Positions 18,152 through 27,563 of a DNA stretch of 64,000 nt are shown here, in pieces; position 1 is the first letter of the stretch, and each line of letters opens with the position of its first letter. The stretch is taken from contig NZ_CP016162.1 in the NCBI RefSeq assembly GCF_001941865.1, positions 1,426,001 to 1,490,000 on the forward strand, written 5' to 3'. Made by a program: the position numbers and the translations under genes. The notes under the pieces are model-generated. The model was not told the origin of the DNA, ran no database searches, and was given only the letters and a program-made list of their open reading frames with translations. This stretch comes from Pseudomonas alcaliphila JAB1 (GTDB lineage Bacteria > Pseudomonadota > Gammaproteobacteria > Pseudomonadales > Pseudomonadaceae).

Positions 18152-18412
18152 ATGCCCCGGACAACGACCACGACCATGACGGTTCGCCTCAGCGGACCGC
18201 TCAGCGATTTCGTCGCCGCCAACGTGGGCGAGCATGGCGACTACGAGAACGTCAGCGAATACATGCGCGACCTGGTCCGCCGCGACAAGGAACGCAAGGA
18301 GCAGGAAGCCTTCGACCGGCTGAAGGCCGAGCTAGCCCATGCCTTTGGCGCCCCGGAAACTTCGTATCGTCCCCTGACCGCCGCCGACGTGACCGCGCGC
18401 AACCAGGGCTGA
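18152..18412 (+). CDS. parD: ParD-type antitoxin
   Basis: 86-residue ribbon-helix-helix antitoxin: N-terminal beta strand TMTVRLSGPLSDFVAANV, helix region YENVSEYMRDLVRRDKERKE, then a charged C-terminal toxin-binding tail. The upstream stretch (CAACAGGAGCCAGAC) gives a good ribosome site for ATG 18152. It forms a module with parE 5 bp downstream; antitoxin autoregulation of the operon is usual. It probably stabilises the ICE. Confidence 0.9.
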   Translation: MPRTTTTTMTVRLSGPLSDFVAANVGEHGDYENVSEYMRDLVRRDKERKEQEAFDRLKAELAHAFGAPETSYRPLTAADVTARNQG

Positions 18413-18417
18413 CGGTT

Positions 18418-18732
18418 GTGGCCAAGGTCCTGGTCCAGGAGGCGGCGTCCTGGCGGCTCGACGAGATCTACCGCTACACGCGCGATCGCTGGGGCACCGA
18501 ACAGGCCGATCGCTACATCGCCGGGCTGTTCGAGGCCTTCGACGGCATCGACACGCACCGGACATCGTCCAGGCCCGTCCCGGCCGAGTTCGGCATCGAA
18601 GGCTACTTCTTCCGCTACGAACGGCACTTCGTCTACTGGCGCCGGCTCTCGAATGGCGACATCGGCATCGTGACCATCCTGCACGAGCGGATGCACCAGA
18701 TCGACCGATTCCGGGACGATTTCGGTTCATGA
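18418..18732 (+). CDS. parE: ParE-type toxin
   Basis: 104-residue RelE/ParE-superfamily toxin starting with GTG 18418 (VLVQEAASWRLDEIYRYTRDRWG). The typical core is present: helix pair, IEGYFFRYERHFVYWR strand region and GIVTILHERMHQIDRF, with the late Arg/His block common to ParE toxins. ParE toxins poison DNA gyrase. The stop overlaps the ATG of the following LOTUS-type frame by 4 bp. Confidence 0.9.
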   Translation: MAKVLVQEAASWRLDEIYRYTRDRWGTEQADRYIAGLFEAFDGIDTHRTSSRPVPAEFGIEGYFFRYERHFVYWRRLSNGDIGIVTILHERMHQIDRFRDDFGS

Positions 18733-19676
18733 CCGGACAGACCGACGGCGATCTCCTGGACCGCCAGCGCGAAGTCCAGCGCGTGCTCGGCCGTTGCATG
18801 CTCCGCCTCCAGCAATACGAGCGCCTGATCAAGACCATCGTGGCCCACCACGACTTTACGGGACCGGCCCACGCACTGGCGTCGACCCGCGCGGCGCGCA
18901 TCGCCGATGCCGCAGGCAAGACGCTCGGCACCCTGGTCGGGCGGCTCTTGGGATCGTATGCCGTCATCGACGGAACCGACACATCCGCCGATTCTTTAGG
19001 CAACGCCCCGAAGACCTCATCTCGTTCAGCATGCGGATCCACCTGAGCCTGTCCGCGGAAGACTACGCCCAGACCCAGGACGGCCTGAGGGAATTGGTGT
19101 CGCTGCGCAACAATCTGGTGCACCACTTCATCGACCAGCACGACCTGTGGACTTTGGGCGGATGTCGTGAAGCGCACGAGGCGCTGGCCGCCGCCTACGC
19201 TCGCATCGACCAGCACTTCGAGCGCCTCCGGGGCTGGGCCGAACACATGGACCAGGCCAGGCGCCTGGCGGCAGAGTTTGTTCAGCCCGATACCTTCCGT
19301 GACCTGGTGATCCATGACATCGCCCCGGCTGACTCGGTGGATTGGCCGGCGGCAGGCATCGTCCGCGCCCTGCGCGAGGCCTCGGTCGAACTGGCCGTGG
19401 AAGGCTGGACACCCGTTGCCAGCGCAGGACGATGGATCACACAACGGTATCCCGAGCAGCAGCCTGCCAGGTACGGCTGTGCCGGTTGGCGGCAGGTGCT
19501 TGCACGAGTCGCGCCTGTTCGAACCGCGCCTGTTCGAACTGAGCTACCGTGACGTGGACGGGCAGCGTGCCGCCTGGTACAGGGCTCGCGCCCACTGTCG
19601 AAGTCGTAATGCCGCATCGGCGGCTTTCCCCGTCCTGCTGTCATCTCATCAGGCTATCCCTATCCCCAGGGGATAG
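18729..19676 (+). pseudogene. OST-HTH/LOTUS-type domain protein, two frameshifts
   Basis: Three successive frames make one protein. Frame 1 reads MTGQTDGDLLDRQREVQRVL, then LGRCMLRLQQYERLIKTIV; frame 2 (from about 19009) reads LISFSMRIHLSLSAEDYAQ, then LRELVSLRNNLVHHFIDQ. Frame 3 (from about 19500) reads LHESRLFEPRLFELSYRDVD, then GQRAAWYRAR. The C-terminal part resembles a LOTUS/OST-HTH RNA-binding winged helix (PEQQPARYGCAGWRQVLHES). The first shift looks like a lost G (GCCCCGAAG), the second a gained T (GTGCTTGCACG). A 15-bp in-frame tandem duplication (19511-19540) gives RLFEP-RLFEL. Either decayed or affected by sequence error. Confidence 0.55.
19660..19676. promoter_or_regulatory. 17-bp palindrome, copy 2 (upstream of the TIGR03761-DUF3158-ssb operon)
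   Basis: CTATCCCCAGGGGATAG, perfect about a central A, with a partial direct repeat GCTATCC just before it (19653-19659). It sits 123 bp before the start at 19799. In ICEclc the equivalent operon (inrR...ssb) has a bistable promoter driven by the element's own activator, so this is a candidate operator. It overlaps the stop codon of the preceding LOTUS frame. Confidence 0.55.
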
Positions 19677-19798
19677 CCGGTACAGCCAGCCTTCCGGCAG
19701 CGAACAAACCGGGCGCACGCCGATTGCGGTTTGTTGACTGACGGCCTTCCGACCGATGCCGATGCTGGCGACTCGCCCCTTCACCGCGAGTCGCTCCC

Positions 19799-20587
19799 AT
19801 GGCCAACGAACGCACAGAACCCCTGCAACTGAATCTCGGATCGCTGCGCAGCGCGATGTCGCTGACGCTGCACACGCACCACGCCTCGCGCATCTGGCAC
19901 GGCCGTGCGCCGACCGAGGGGCGCCCCGGCATCATCGGTCTCAACGGCTTCATCGGCGCCATGAACAAGATGAAGCGCGGCGCCGAGCAGGACGACCCGT
20001 ACTCGGACTGGTGGATGTTGCGGATCGAGGACAAGCTCGCCGACACCAAGACCCGTCTGCAGACCCTGCGCGAACAGGTGGACCAAGCCCTGGCCGACGT
20101 GCCACCGGCGCTGTCGCTGGGCGAAAACATGAACGTGCAGCCGGTGAAGCTGCCGCTGTTCGTGAATGCACAGCTCGGCTTCATGGCGGTGTATCTGCTG
20201 GCCGACTACGACGACCTGGCACGCAAACTCATCCTGGCGCACCACACGGCGCTGATCGACCGCAGCACCCTGGAGCGCTGGCTCAATGATGGCGCGCACG
20301 CGCTGCGCAGCCTGTTCTCGCTGGCCCAGCAGTACCGCTACTCGGGCACGACGCGCGATGACTTCGCGGCGAAGAACGCGGCGGCGCGAGCGGCGTTGGA
20401 GAAGTTCGGCGAGCTGCCGCAGGACGTGCTGGAAGGTACGCGCCGTTCGCGCTTCGCGCCACCGATCGCGCGGCGGACGACCCAGCCCGGCACGCCGACT
20501 GCTGCGCCTGCCGTCGAGCCCGATGCGCCGGCTCCCACGGGTGGCGCAGCCGATGGTGCGGCGGGCGATGAGGGTGCTGGCGCATGA
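19799..20587 (+). CDS. ICE protein of the PFL_4669/TIGR03761 family
   Basis: 262-residue conserved ICE protein (LNLGSLRSAMSLTLHTHHAS, RIWHGRAPTEGRPGIIGLNG) with an Ala/Pro-rich, probably disordered C-terminal tail. No catalytic motif is visible. First gene of an operon with DUF3158 and ssb (4-bp ATGA overlaps). By order this is the inrR operon of ICEclc, whose product InrR is needed for full integrase expression; which gene here equals inrR is uncertain. Confidence 0.8.
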   Translation: MANERTEPLQLNLGSLRSAMSLTLHTHHASRIWHGRAPTEGRPGIIGLNGFIGAMNKMKRGAEQDDPYSDWWMLRIEDKLADTKTRLQTLREQVDQALADVPPALSLGENMNVQPVKLPLFVNAQLGFMAVYLLADYDDLARKLILAHHTALIDRSTLERWLNDGAHALRSLFSLAQQYRYSGTTRDDFAAKNAAARAALEKFGELPQDVLEGTRRSRFAPPIARRTTQPGTPTAAPAVEPDAPAPTGGAADGAAGDEGAGA

Positions 20588-21132
20588 CGGCATCGCCCCC
20601 CATCAGCCACTCCACGCGCTTCGTGGCGCTGGAACAGGCGGACTTCCAGCGGCTGGAACACGCAGGCTACCTAAAAGGCCTTTTACAGCCTTTTAAGGGT
20701 AAGGGGAGTCTGGAGACCTGGGCCAGCCAGTGCGCATCGCTGCGCGACGACGTGATTGGCCTGGCGCAGCGGCGCGTGCTGCCCCAGGCGCGCGCCTACC
20801 CCTTCAGCCTGCTCGACGTGCAACTGGCCCAGCAGGCCACTGGCGCAGGGACGACCTTCCTGCGCTGGCGCAACCACGACCGTTCCTCCATGGGCGTGGC
20901 GTTGTGGGAGGCCCTGCTGGCCAACCCCGCGACGCCGGCCTCGCTGATCGACGAGCTGTACGCGATGGAACTGCAGCGCATCGTGCTGAACATGCAGATC
21001 AGCCTGACCCACAGCATCGCTCGCCAAGCCCTGGAATGCGCCAGCAAGGCCGCCCAGGCCGAAGCGGCTTACCTGCGGCGTGTCCACGGGCATACCGCAG
21101 TCGTTCCACCCACCCCCAAGGAGTCACCATGA
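20584..21132 (+). CDS. DUF3158 family ICE protein
   Basis: 182-residue, mostly helical protein (FVALEQADFQRLEHAGYLKG, FLRWRNHDRSSMGVALWEAL). It overlaps the upstream gene by 4 bp and ssb by 4 bp, so translation is coupled. DUF3158 proteins are specific to this class of ICE and always precede ssb; function unknown. Confidence 0.8.
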   Translation: MTASPPISHSTRFVALEQADFQRLEHAGYLKGLLQPFKGKGSLETWASQCASLRDDVIGLAQRRVLPQARAYPFSLLDVQLAQQATGAGTTFLRWRNHDRSSMGVALWEALLANPATPASLIDELYAMELQRIVLNMQISLTHSIARQALECASKAAQAEAAYLRRVHGHTAVVPPTPKESP

Positions 21133-21512
21133 GCACGCACTTTGTCGGCGAGGGCAACATCGGTTCTGCGCCGGACTACCGCGAATTCCCGAACGGCAAC
21201 GACGAGCCGCGCCGGCTGCTGCGCCTGAACGTCTACTTCGACAACCCGGTGCCGAAAAAGGACGGCGAGTACGAAGATCGCGGCGGCTTCTGGGCGCCCG
21301 TGGAGCTGTGGCACCGCGACGCCGAGCACTGGAAGACGCTGTACCAGAAAGGTATGCGGGTGCTGGTCGAGGGCCGCACCGTGCGCGACGAATGGGAGGA
21401 CGCCGACGAGAACGAGCGCGTGACGTTCAAGGTCGAGGCGCGGCGCGTGGGCATCCTGCCGTACCGCATCGAGTCGGTGGCGCTCAGCACCAAGCCGGCC
21501 GGCGGACAGTAA
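21129..21512 (+). CDS. ssb: ICE-encoded single-stranded DNA-binding protein
   Basis: 127-residue OB-fold SSB-like protein (LLRLNVYFDNPVPKKDG, FWAPVELWHRDAEHWKTLY, KGMRVLVEGRTVRDEWED). It lacks the long Gly/Gln linker and acidic DIPF-type tail of chromosomal SSB, so it probably does not recruit the usual SSB partners. In ICEclc the corresponding gene protects transferred single-stranded DNA. Last gene of the three-gene operon. Confidence 0.85.
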   Translation: MSTHFVGEGNIGSAPDYREFPNGNDEPRRLLRLNVYFDNPVPKKDGEYEDRGGFWAPVELWHRDAEHWKTLYQKGMRVLVEGRTVRDEWEDADENERVTFKVEARRVGILPYRIESVALSTKPAGGQ

Positions 21513-21576
21513 TTCGCCCATCGCCGTTCCCCCGAGGGCGGCTGTAGCAATCGTCATACGCCCGCGATGCACCAGC

Positions 21577-21599
21577 GAGCTATCCCCAGGGGATAGCTC
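21577..21599. promoter_or_regulatory. 17-bp palindrome, copy 3, extended to 23 bp (upstream of topB)
   Basis: The core CTATCCCCAGGGGATAG is identical to the copy at 19660; here the arms extend by GAG/CTC so that 21577-21599 is a perfect 23-bp palindrome. It lies 205 bp ahead of the topB start. The rest of 21513-21803 shows no gene. Confidence 0.55.
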
Positions 21600-21803
21600 C
21601 AAGGTCGTCCACGGAGTTCCAGCCGCCCTCCCGAAACGACGCTTTTGCTGTGCCAGCTCTGGTCCAGGCGCACCGCTGCGGCAACGAACCGCCTGCCGAT
21701 CACAAAGCGGTGTCTGCATCAATCGGCTTCCTTGCTGCCGGCATCTCCTGGCCCCGCCAAGCTGACGCCCATCCGATGAACCGCAAATTTCCAAGGAGGC
21801 TTC

Positions 21804-23819
21804 ATGCGCGTGTTCCTGTGCGAGAAGCCCTCCCAGGGCAAGGACATCGCCCGTGTGCTGGGTGCCGTTCAACGCGGCAACGGCTGCTACAGCGGCGCGG
21901 GTGTCGTCGTGACCTGGTGCATCGGTCATCTGGTCGAGGCGGTTCCGCCCGAAGGCTACGGCGAGCAGTACAAGCGCTGGGCTATGGAGCACCTGCCCAT
22001 TCTTCCCGAGCGCTGGCGTGTCGAGCCCAAGGCGGCGACCGCTGCGCAGTTCAAGATCGTGCAGCAGCTCGTCGCCAAGGCGGGCGAGCTGGTGATCGCG
22101 ACCGACGCCGACCGCGAAGGTGAGATGATCGCCCGCGAAATCATCGATCTGTGTGGCTACCGCGGACCGATCCAGCGGTTGTGGCTTTCGGCGCTCAACG
22201 ATGCATCGATCCGCAAGGCCCTGAGCACGCTCAAGCCGTCCGCCGAAACGCTGCCGCTGTACTTCTCCGCACTCGCCCGATCGCGCGCCGACTGGCTGAT
22301 CGGGATGAACTTGAGCCGCTTGTTCACACTGCTGGGGCGTCAGGCCGGCTATACGGGCGTGCTGTCGGTGGGGCGCGTGCAGACGCCGACGCTGAAGTTG
22401 GTCGTGGATCGTGATCGCGAGATCGCGCGATTCGTCTCCATGCCGTATTGGGCCGTGGATGTGCTGCTATCCCATGCCGGCCAATCCTTCACCGCGAGCT
22501 GGATACCGCCTGAAGGCAGCACGGATGCAGCGGGTCGCTGCCTTCAGCAGCCGGTGGCGCAGCAGGCTGCGGATCGCATTCGCGCGGCACGCGATGCGCA
22601 GGTCGTGTCAGTGGACACCGAGCGCGTGCGCGAGGCACCGCCGCTGCCGTTCGACCTGGGCACGCTGCAGGAGGTGTGCTCCAAGCAGTTGGGCCTCGAC
22701 GTGCAGGAGACGCTGGACATTGCCCAGGCGCTGTACGAGACGCACAAGGCGACAACGTATCCGCGCTCGGATTCGGGCTACCTGCCCGAGAGCATGCTGG
22801 CCGAGGTGCCGACCGTACTCGACAGTCTGGTCAAGACCGACCCCAGCCTGCGGCCGCTGATCGAGCGCCTGGATCGCCAACAGCGCTCGCGTGCATGGAA
22901 CGACGGCAAGGTGTCGGCTCACCACGGCATCATCCCGACGCTGGAGCCCGCCAACCTGTCGGCCATGAACGAGAAGGAACTGGCCGTCTACCGGCTGATC
23001 CGCGCCCATTACCTCGCGCAGTTCCTCCCGCACCATGAGTTCGACCGGACGGTAGCGCAGTTCTCGTGCGGCAGTCAGTCGCTGGCGGCCGTGGGCAAGC
23101 AGATTGCCGTCATCGGCTGGCGTGAGGTGCTGGCGACGCCGGGGCCGGACGATGCCGGTGGCGAGGATGCGCAGCGCAGCCAGGTGCTGCCCGCCCTGCA
23201 TGCGGGCCTGTCCTGCCCGGTCGGAAAGGTGGATCTCAAGGCGCTGAAGACGCTGCCGCCCAAACCCTACACGCAGGGCGAGCTGATCAAGGCCATGAAG
23301 ACCGTCGCCAAGTTCGTGACCGACCCGCGCCTGAAACAGAAGCTGCGAGATACCACCGGCATCGGCACCGAGGCGACACGCGCCAACATCATCAGCGGGT
23401 TGCTGGCCCGCGGTTATCTCTTGAAGAAGGGCCGCGCCATCCGCGCGTCGGATGCGGCCTTTACATTGATCGACGCCGTGCCGGCGGCCATCGCCAATCC
23501 GGGCACGACAGCGGTATGGGAGCAGGCGCTGGACATGATCGAGGCTGGCCAGATGACGCTGGACACCTTTATCGCCAAGCAGTCCGTCTGGGTCGGCCAG
23601 CTCGTGCAGCAGTACCGCGGCGCAACGCTCTCGCTCAAGCTGCCGCCGGCGCCGGCCTGCCCGCGGTGCGGCGCACCGATGCAGCAGCGCACGGGCAAGA
23701 GCGGCGCGTTCTGGTCCTGCTCGCGCTACCCGAACTGCAAGGGCACGTTGCCGATCGAGTCCTCGGCGGGCCGGCGCAGCGCACCGCGCAAGCGGCGTGC
23801 TGCCTCCAAGGCGTCCTGA
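21804..23819 (+). CDS. topB: DNA topoisomerase III (ICE copy)
   Basis: 671-residue type IA topoisomerase. The N-terminal TOPRIM domain shows CEKPSQGKDIARVLG and the acidic triad region IATDADREGEMIARE. The active-site Tyr lies in ATTYPRSDSGYLPESM near residue 320, and the C-terminus carries a four-Cys zinc ribbon (CPRCGAPMQQRTGKSGAFWS, CSRYPNC). ATG at 21804 has AAGGAGG upstream. Topoisomerase III copies are a hallmark of clc/SPI-7-type ICEs and are presumed to resolve intermediates during replication or transfer. Confidence 0.95.
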   Translation: MRVFLCEKPSQGKDIARVLGAVQRGNGCYSGAGVVVTWCIGHLVEAVPPEGYGEQYKRWAMEHLPILPERWRVEPKAATAAQFKIVQQLVAKAGELVIATDADREGEMIAREIIDLCGYRGPIQRLWLSALNDASIRKALSTLKPSAETLPLYFSALARSRADWLIGMNLSRLFTLLGRQAGYTGVLSVGRVQTPTLKLVVDRDREIARFVSMPYWAVDVLLSHAGQSFTASWIPPEGSTDAAGRCLQQPVAQQAADRIRAARDAQVVSVDTERVREAPPLPFDLGTLQEVCSKQLGLDVQETLDIAQALYETHKATTYPRSDSGYLPESMLAEVPTVLDSLVKTDPSLRPLIERLDRQQRSRAWNDGKVSAHHGIIPTLEPANLSAMNEKELAVYRLIRAHYLAQFLPHHEFDRTVAQFSCGSQSLAAVGKQIAVIGWREVLATPGPDDAGGEDAQRSQVLPALHAGLSCPVGKVDLKALKTLPPKPYTQGELIKAMKTVAKFVTDPRLKQKLRDTTGIGTEATRANIISGLLARGYLLKKGRAIRASDAAFTLIDAVPAAIANPGTTAVWEQALDMIEAGQMTLDTFIAKQSVWVGQLVQQYRGATLSLKLPPAPACPRCGAPMQQRTGKSGAFWSCSRYPNCKGTLPIESSAGRRSAPRKRRAASKAS

Positions 23820-24397
23820 TCCTCACTTCCCCCTGCCGCGCCGGCCACTTCACGGGCGGCGAGGCAAACGTCCCGCACCGCGCGGGACTCCAAGCGCGCG
23901 TCTCCTTCTGCAACGGTGTGCGCGCCCCGTCTGCCCACACCATCGGGCGACGGGGCGAGAAGGTCATTGCTCCACGAATCGCGCCCGCCGCCATTCCCTT
24001 GATCGGTGTGCCTTGCCTCGGCCACGAGGGGCTTCCTGACGTCTTGCCGCCGCGCGAGCCGTAAGGAGGCCACTTGGGCCGAGGGTATTCGGTGCCGGTG
24101 CCCGCCGGTGAAACAACGGGTTCCCTTTGTGTGTGGATACACGCCAGAGGATGCCGGCCCCAGCCACGAAACGGGCCGGGTGAGATTGCTGACGCAGCGA
24201 ACGGCTTTGACGACGGCCTGCGCTGACGCAGCCCACAGGTGGTTTTCCTTCCTCTCCAGCCGGAGGCCCGCGTGGCCTTCGGCGCCCTGGTCCTTGCTTT
24301 GTCCCGTGACGCGGGCCTGCCCTAAAGCGGGCCGTCCGCGATTCGGTTTTCTCTGCGACGACAGCCATGCTTCGCGCCCATCCTCACGCCATGCGTT
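23820..24397 (+). other. long non-coding leader downstream of topB
   Basis: Together with 24398-24599 this makes about 780 bases with no supported gene. Open frames through it are Arg/Ser/Cys-rich and differ from the codon pattern of neighbours. The only structure I can define is the three-stem-loop element at its right end. Confidence 0.4.
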
Positions 24398-24473
24398 GCT
24401 GACAGTCGTCAGCGGCATGCCCTGGCAGTCTCGGTCTTCAAGACTGCAACGCGGTTCGCCGCGTTGACCGATC
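24398..24473 (+). repeat. three-stem-loop element, copy 1
   Basis: Three adjacent hairpins. Hairpin 1 is GCTGAC-AGTC-GTCAGC (24398-24413). Hairpin 2 has arms GCAGTCT/AGACTGC around CGGTCTTCA (24425-24447). Hairpin 3 is AACGCGG-TTCG-CCGCGTT (24448-24465). A conserved CATGCCC joins hairpins 1 and 2. Further copies are at 26250 and 29025. It lies upstream of the gene at 24771 (or 24600). Confidence 0.7.
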
Positions 24474-24770
24474 CAGTCCGCTTCGCATCGCCCACCGCAG
24501 ACGCTCGCCGGCCTGGCGACGATGCACTTTTCTCAACCACCCGAGGGGAACCCCATCCCCTGCGGGATGCGTGCTCCCCGACCCACCAAGGAGCACGGCA
24601 TGTCTGAACCTTCCGCATCTTCCTCTGCAACCGCAGTGCGCAGTGGTGCGCTGGCGCTGGCCTGGACCGGCAAGCGTTTGCCGCTACAGGTGCTGCGCAG
24701 CGCGCCCTGGATACCCATCCCTGGACGCAGCGCGCTCACCCCTGATTCCCACCCTTCGAGGAGTCCTCTC

Positions 24771-25163
24771 ATGAATCTGTCTTTACCCGAAGACGTGCTC
24801 GATCAGATGGCGCTGGAACAGGCGCACTTCGATGCTGCACCGCAGGCCTTCTTCGAGGCCTGGAAGCGCGGCGCGCAGATCGCCGGCCACGAATGGTTCG
24901 GCGACGGCACACGCGAAGGTCTGCAGCGTGCCACCACCAAGTGGGACCTGCGGCCCAACATGCTGATGCTCAACGACGCCCTGGGCGCGCTCAGCAGCGG
25001 TCAACGCATGTTCCTGTCCGCGATGGTGAGCTTCTACAACTCCCGCGAGGGCGGCGCGATGCTCAAGCGTTGCGGCTTCGAGGGGCTGTCCGACTTCGGC
25101 GGCCTCGATCTGGAACGGCGCCAGGTCATCGCTGACCTCACGTTGCACTACAACGGCTGGTGA
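24771..25163 (+). CDS. conserved ICE protein, unknown function
   Basis: 130-residue protein (MNLSLPEDVLDQMALEQAHF, GQRMFLSAMVSFYNSREGGA). Acidic N-terminus, helical, no known motif. ATG 24771 has CGAGGAG upstream. An in-frame ATG at 24600 with AAGGAG (giving an extra 57-residue Ser/Ala/Pro-rich N-terminus, MSEPSASSSATAVRSGALAL) is an equally well-marked start, so two forms are possible. It is preceded by the three-stem-loop element and by a CATCCC...GGGATG hairpin near 24555. The first member of a string of small ICE genes. Confidence 0.6.
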   Translation: MNLSLPEDVLDQMALEQAHFDAAPQAFFEAWKRGAQIAGHEWFGDGTREGLQRATTKWDLRPNMLMLNDALGALSSGQRMFLSAMVSFYNSREGGAMLKRCGFEGLSDFGGLDLERRQVIADLTLHYNGW

Positions 25164-25203
25164 GCCGCGCCTGGCAACCCACCGTCCTTTCATCCCACCC
25201 CAT

Positions 25204-25239
25204 GAGGGACATGCGTCCCCGTTCGGGGCCATGTCCCTC
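25204..25239. terminator. long hairpin with T-rich tail
   Basis: Outer arms GAGGGACATG (25204-25213) and CATGTCCCTC (25230-25239) enclose CCCCGTTCGGGG; CTTCTTTTC follows. It could end transcription of the upstream gene or act as an attenuator. Just behind it, at 25261-25287, a ribosome site (AGGAG) leads an 8-codon frame, MSRISIFH. Confidence 0.6.
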
Positions 25240-25413
25240 CTTCTTTTCGCAGGAGCGGCCATGTCCCGAATCAGCATCTTCCACTGACCTGCACCGCCCG
25301 CCACCAGGGCGGCCAGACGCCGCGGCCGGCTGACCGGTTGCCACTTCATCCACTCGCTGGGGTTCAATCCCCGGCAGGGGATTGCCTCGGCCATCCTCTG
25401 CTGGAGGAATCCC

Positions 25414-26130
25414 ATGTCCCATTCCAAAAACCCCTTCGTCCGCGGCTACGATGGCCTGTCCGTGCAGCGGCTGCTGGCGATTTCCTACGACGACGACTGC
25501 CCGCTGAGCTATCTGCCGCTGCACGTCTCGCAGTCGCACCTCCCGGACAGACAGGTCGAGCGCCATGCCTGCGTCTTCTGCGACGACTTCGCGCTGATAA
25601 CCGAGGGCCAGAACGTGCCGCCCGAGCTGGACGCACAGTGCCCCAGCCACGGTATCGCCCGAAACCTCGTCTACGCCGTCATGGCCGAAGAAGCCGGCCA
25701 GCCGCTGCACGTCGGCGATACCTACTCCGAGGAAGCCGCGCGCGAGGTGGTGCGGCGCTTGCGCTTCGAGACCGGGTTCTACAGCCGTGCCTGGGAGATC
25801 AGCTCGGCGCACATCACCGAGGAGGCCGGCCGCTATCTGGCCAACCTGGCCGACATCGCCACGCCGAGCGGTTTTCTGTTCGTCGCCTTCCGCATCCCGT
25901 ACAGCCCCGCGATCGGCGTGAAGTTGATCGCCACGCCCTCGACGGATGCGAACCTGCAGCATGTCGAGGGCATCACCGCCGAAGAGCTGCGGCAGGAGCA
26001 CCGGGCCAAGGGCATGCCGGAGTCCCTCGTGGAAGTGCTGCACCTGGCTGCGCTCGCCGACGTTCGCATGTTGGTGTTCGATGCCGACGCGCCCGTGCTG
26101 GACGGGCTGACGCTCTACGACGACGAGTAA
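25414..26130 (+). CDS. conserved ICE protein, unknown function
   Basis: 238-residue soluble protein (MSHSKNPFVRGYDGLSVQRL, CPLSYLPLHVSQSHLPDRQV). Four Cys/His positions near residues 50-60 (ERHACVFCDDF) might bind metal, but there is no full zinc-finger pattern. Acidic C-terminus (LDGLTLYDDE). ATG 25414 follows TGGAGG. A CAATCCCC-GGCA-GGGGATTG hairpin (25365-25384) precedes the ribosome site. No function is recognised. Confidence 0.65.
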   Translation: MSHSKNPFVRGYDGLSVQRLLAISYDDDCPLSYLPLHVSQSHLPDRQVERHACVFCDDFALITEGQNVPPELDAQCPSHGIARNLVYAVMAEEAGQPLHVGDTYSEEAAREVVRRLRFETGFYSRAWEISSAHITEEAGRYLANLADIATPSGFLFVAFRIPYSPAIGVKLIATPSTDANLQHVEGITAEELRQEHRAKGMPESLVEVLHLAALADVRMLVFDADAPVLDGLTLYDDE

Positions 26131-26144
26131 CCCGCGACCCATTC

Positions 26145-26164
26145 GAGCCCCCACGTCGGGGCTC
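26145..26164. terminator. intrinsic terminator
   Basis: GAGCCCC-CACGTC-GGGGCTC stem-loop followed by TTCTTTTC, 15 bp after the stop of the gene at 25414-26130. Confidence 0.8.
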
Positions 26165-26249
26165 TTCTTTTCCGCGGAACGCGGTGCCGGCGCGTTGCCG
26201 ATTCCCGGCGGACGGCCGCCGTCATGTGCCGCACGCTGGCCGCATGTTC

Positions 26250-26322
26250 GCTGGCGTTGCCGGCAGCATGCCCAGGCAGTCGAGACCTTCCAGACTGCGG
26301 CGCGGTTCGCCGTGCTGGTCGT
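26250..26322 (+). repeat. three-stem-loop element, copy 2
   Basis: Hairpin 1 is GCTGGC-GTT-GCCGGC (26250-26264). Hairpin 2 has arms GCAGTC/GACTGC (26276-26298). Hairpin 3 is GCGCGG-TTCG-CCGTGC (26300-26315). Pairing is kept with wobble or compensatory changes relative to the copies at 24398 and 29025. It lies about 100 bp before the start at 26422. Confidence 0.68.
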
Positions 26323-26421
26323 TTCCTTCGCCGGACGCATACCGCGTTCATCCACCTCACCCTCAAGGGACAGACCTCCCTTGCGGGCGGGAGTCCCTTG
26401 GTTGCCACAAGGAGTCTCCCC

Positions 26422-27557
<1,136 letters not shown>

Positions 27558-27563
27558 TCTATC

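Noticed and set aside
24006..24467. 153-codon frame through the leader after topB
   Set aside because: Its last part runs through the three-stem-loop element (GMPWQSRSSRLQRG), and related peptides appear at the other two copies, which tempted a peptide reading. The sequence changes preserve base pairing, and the starts and stops are not conserved.
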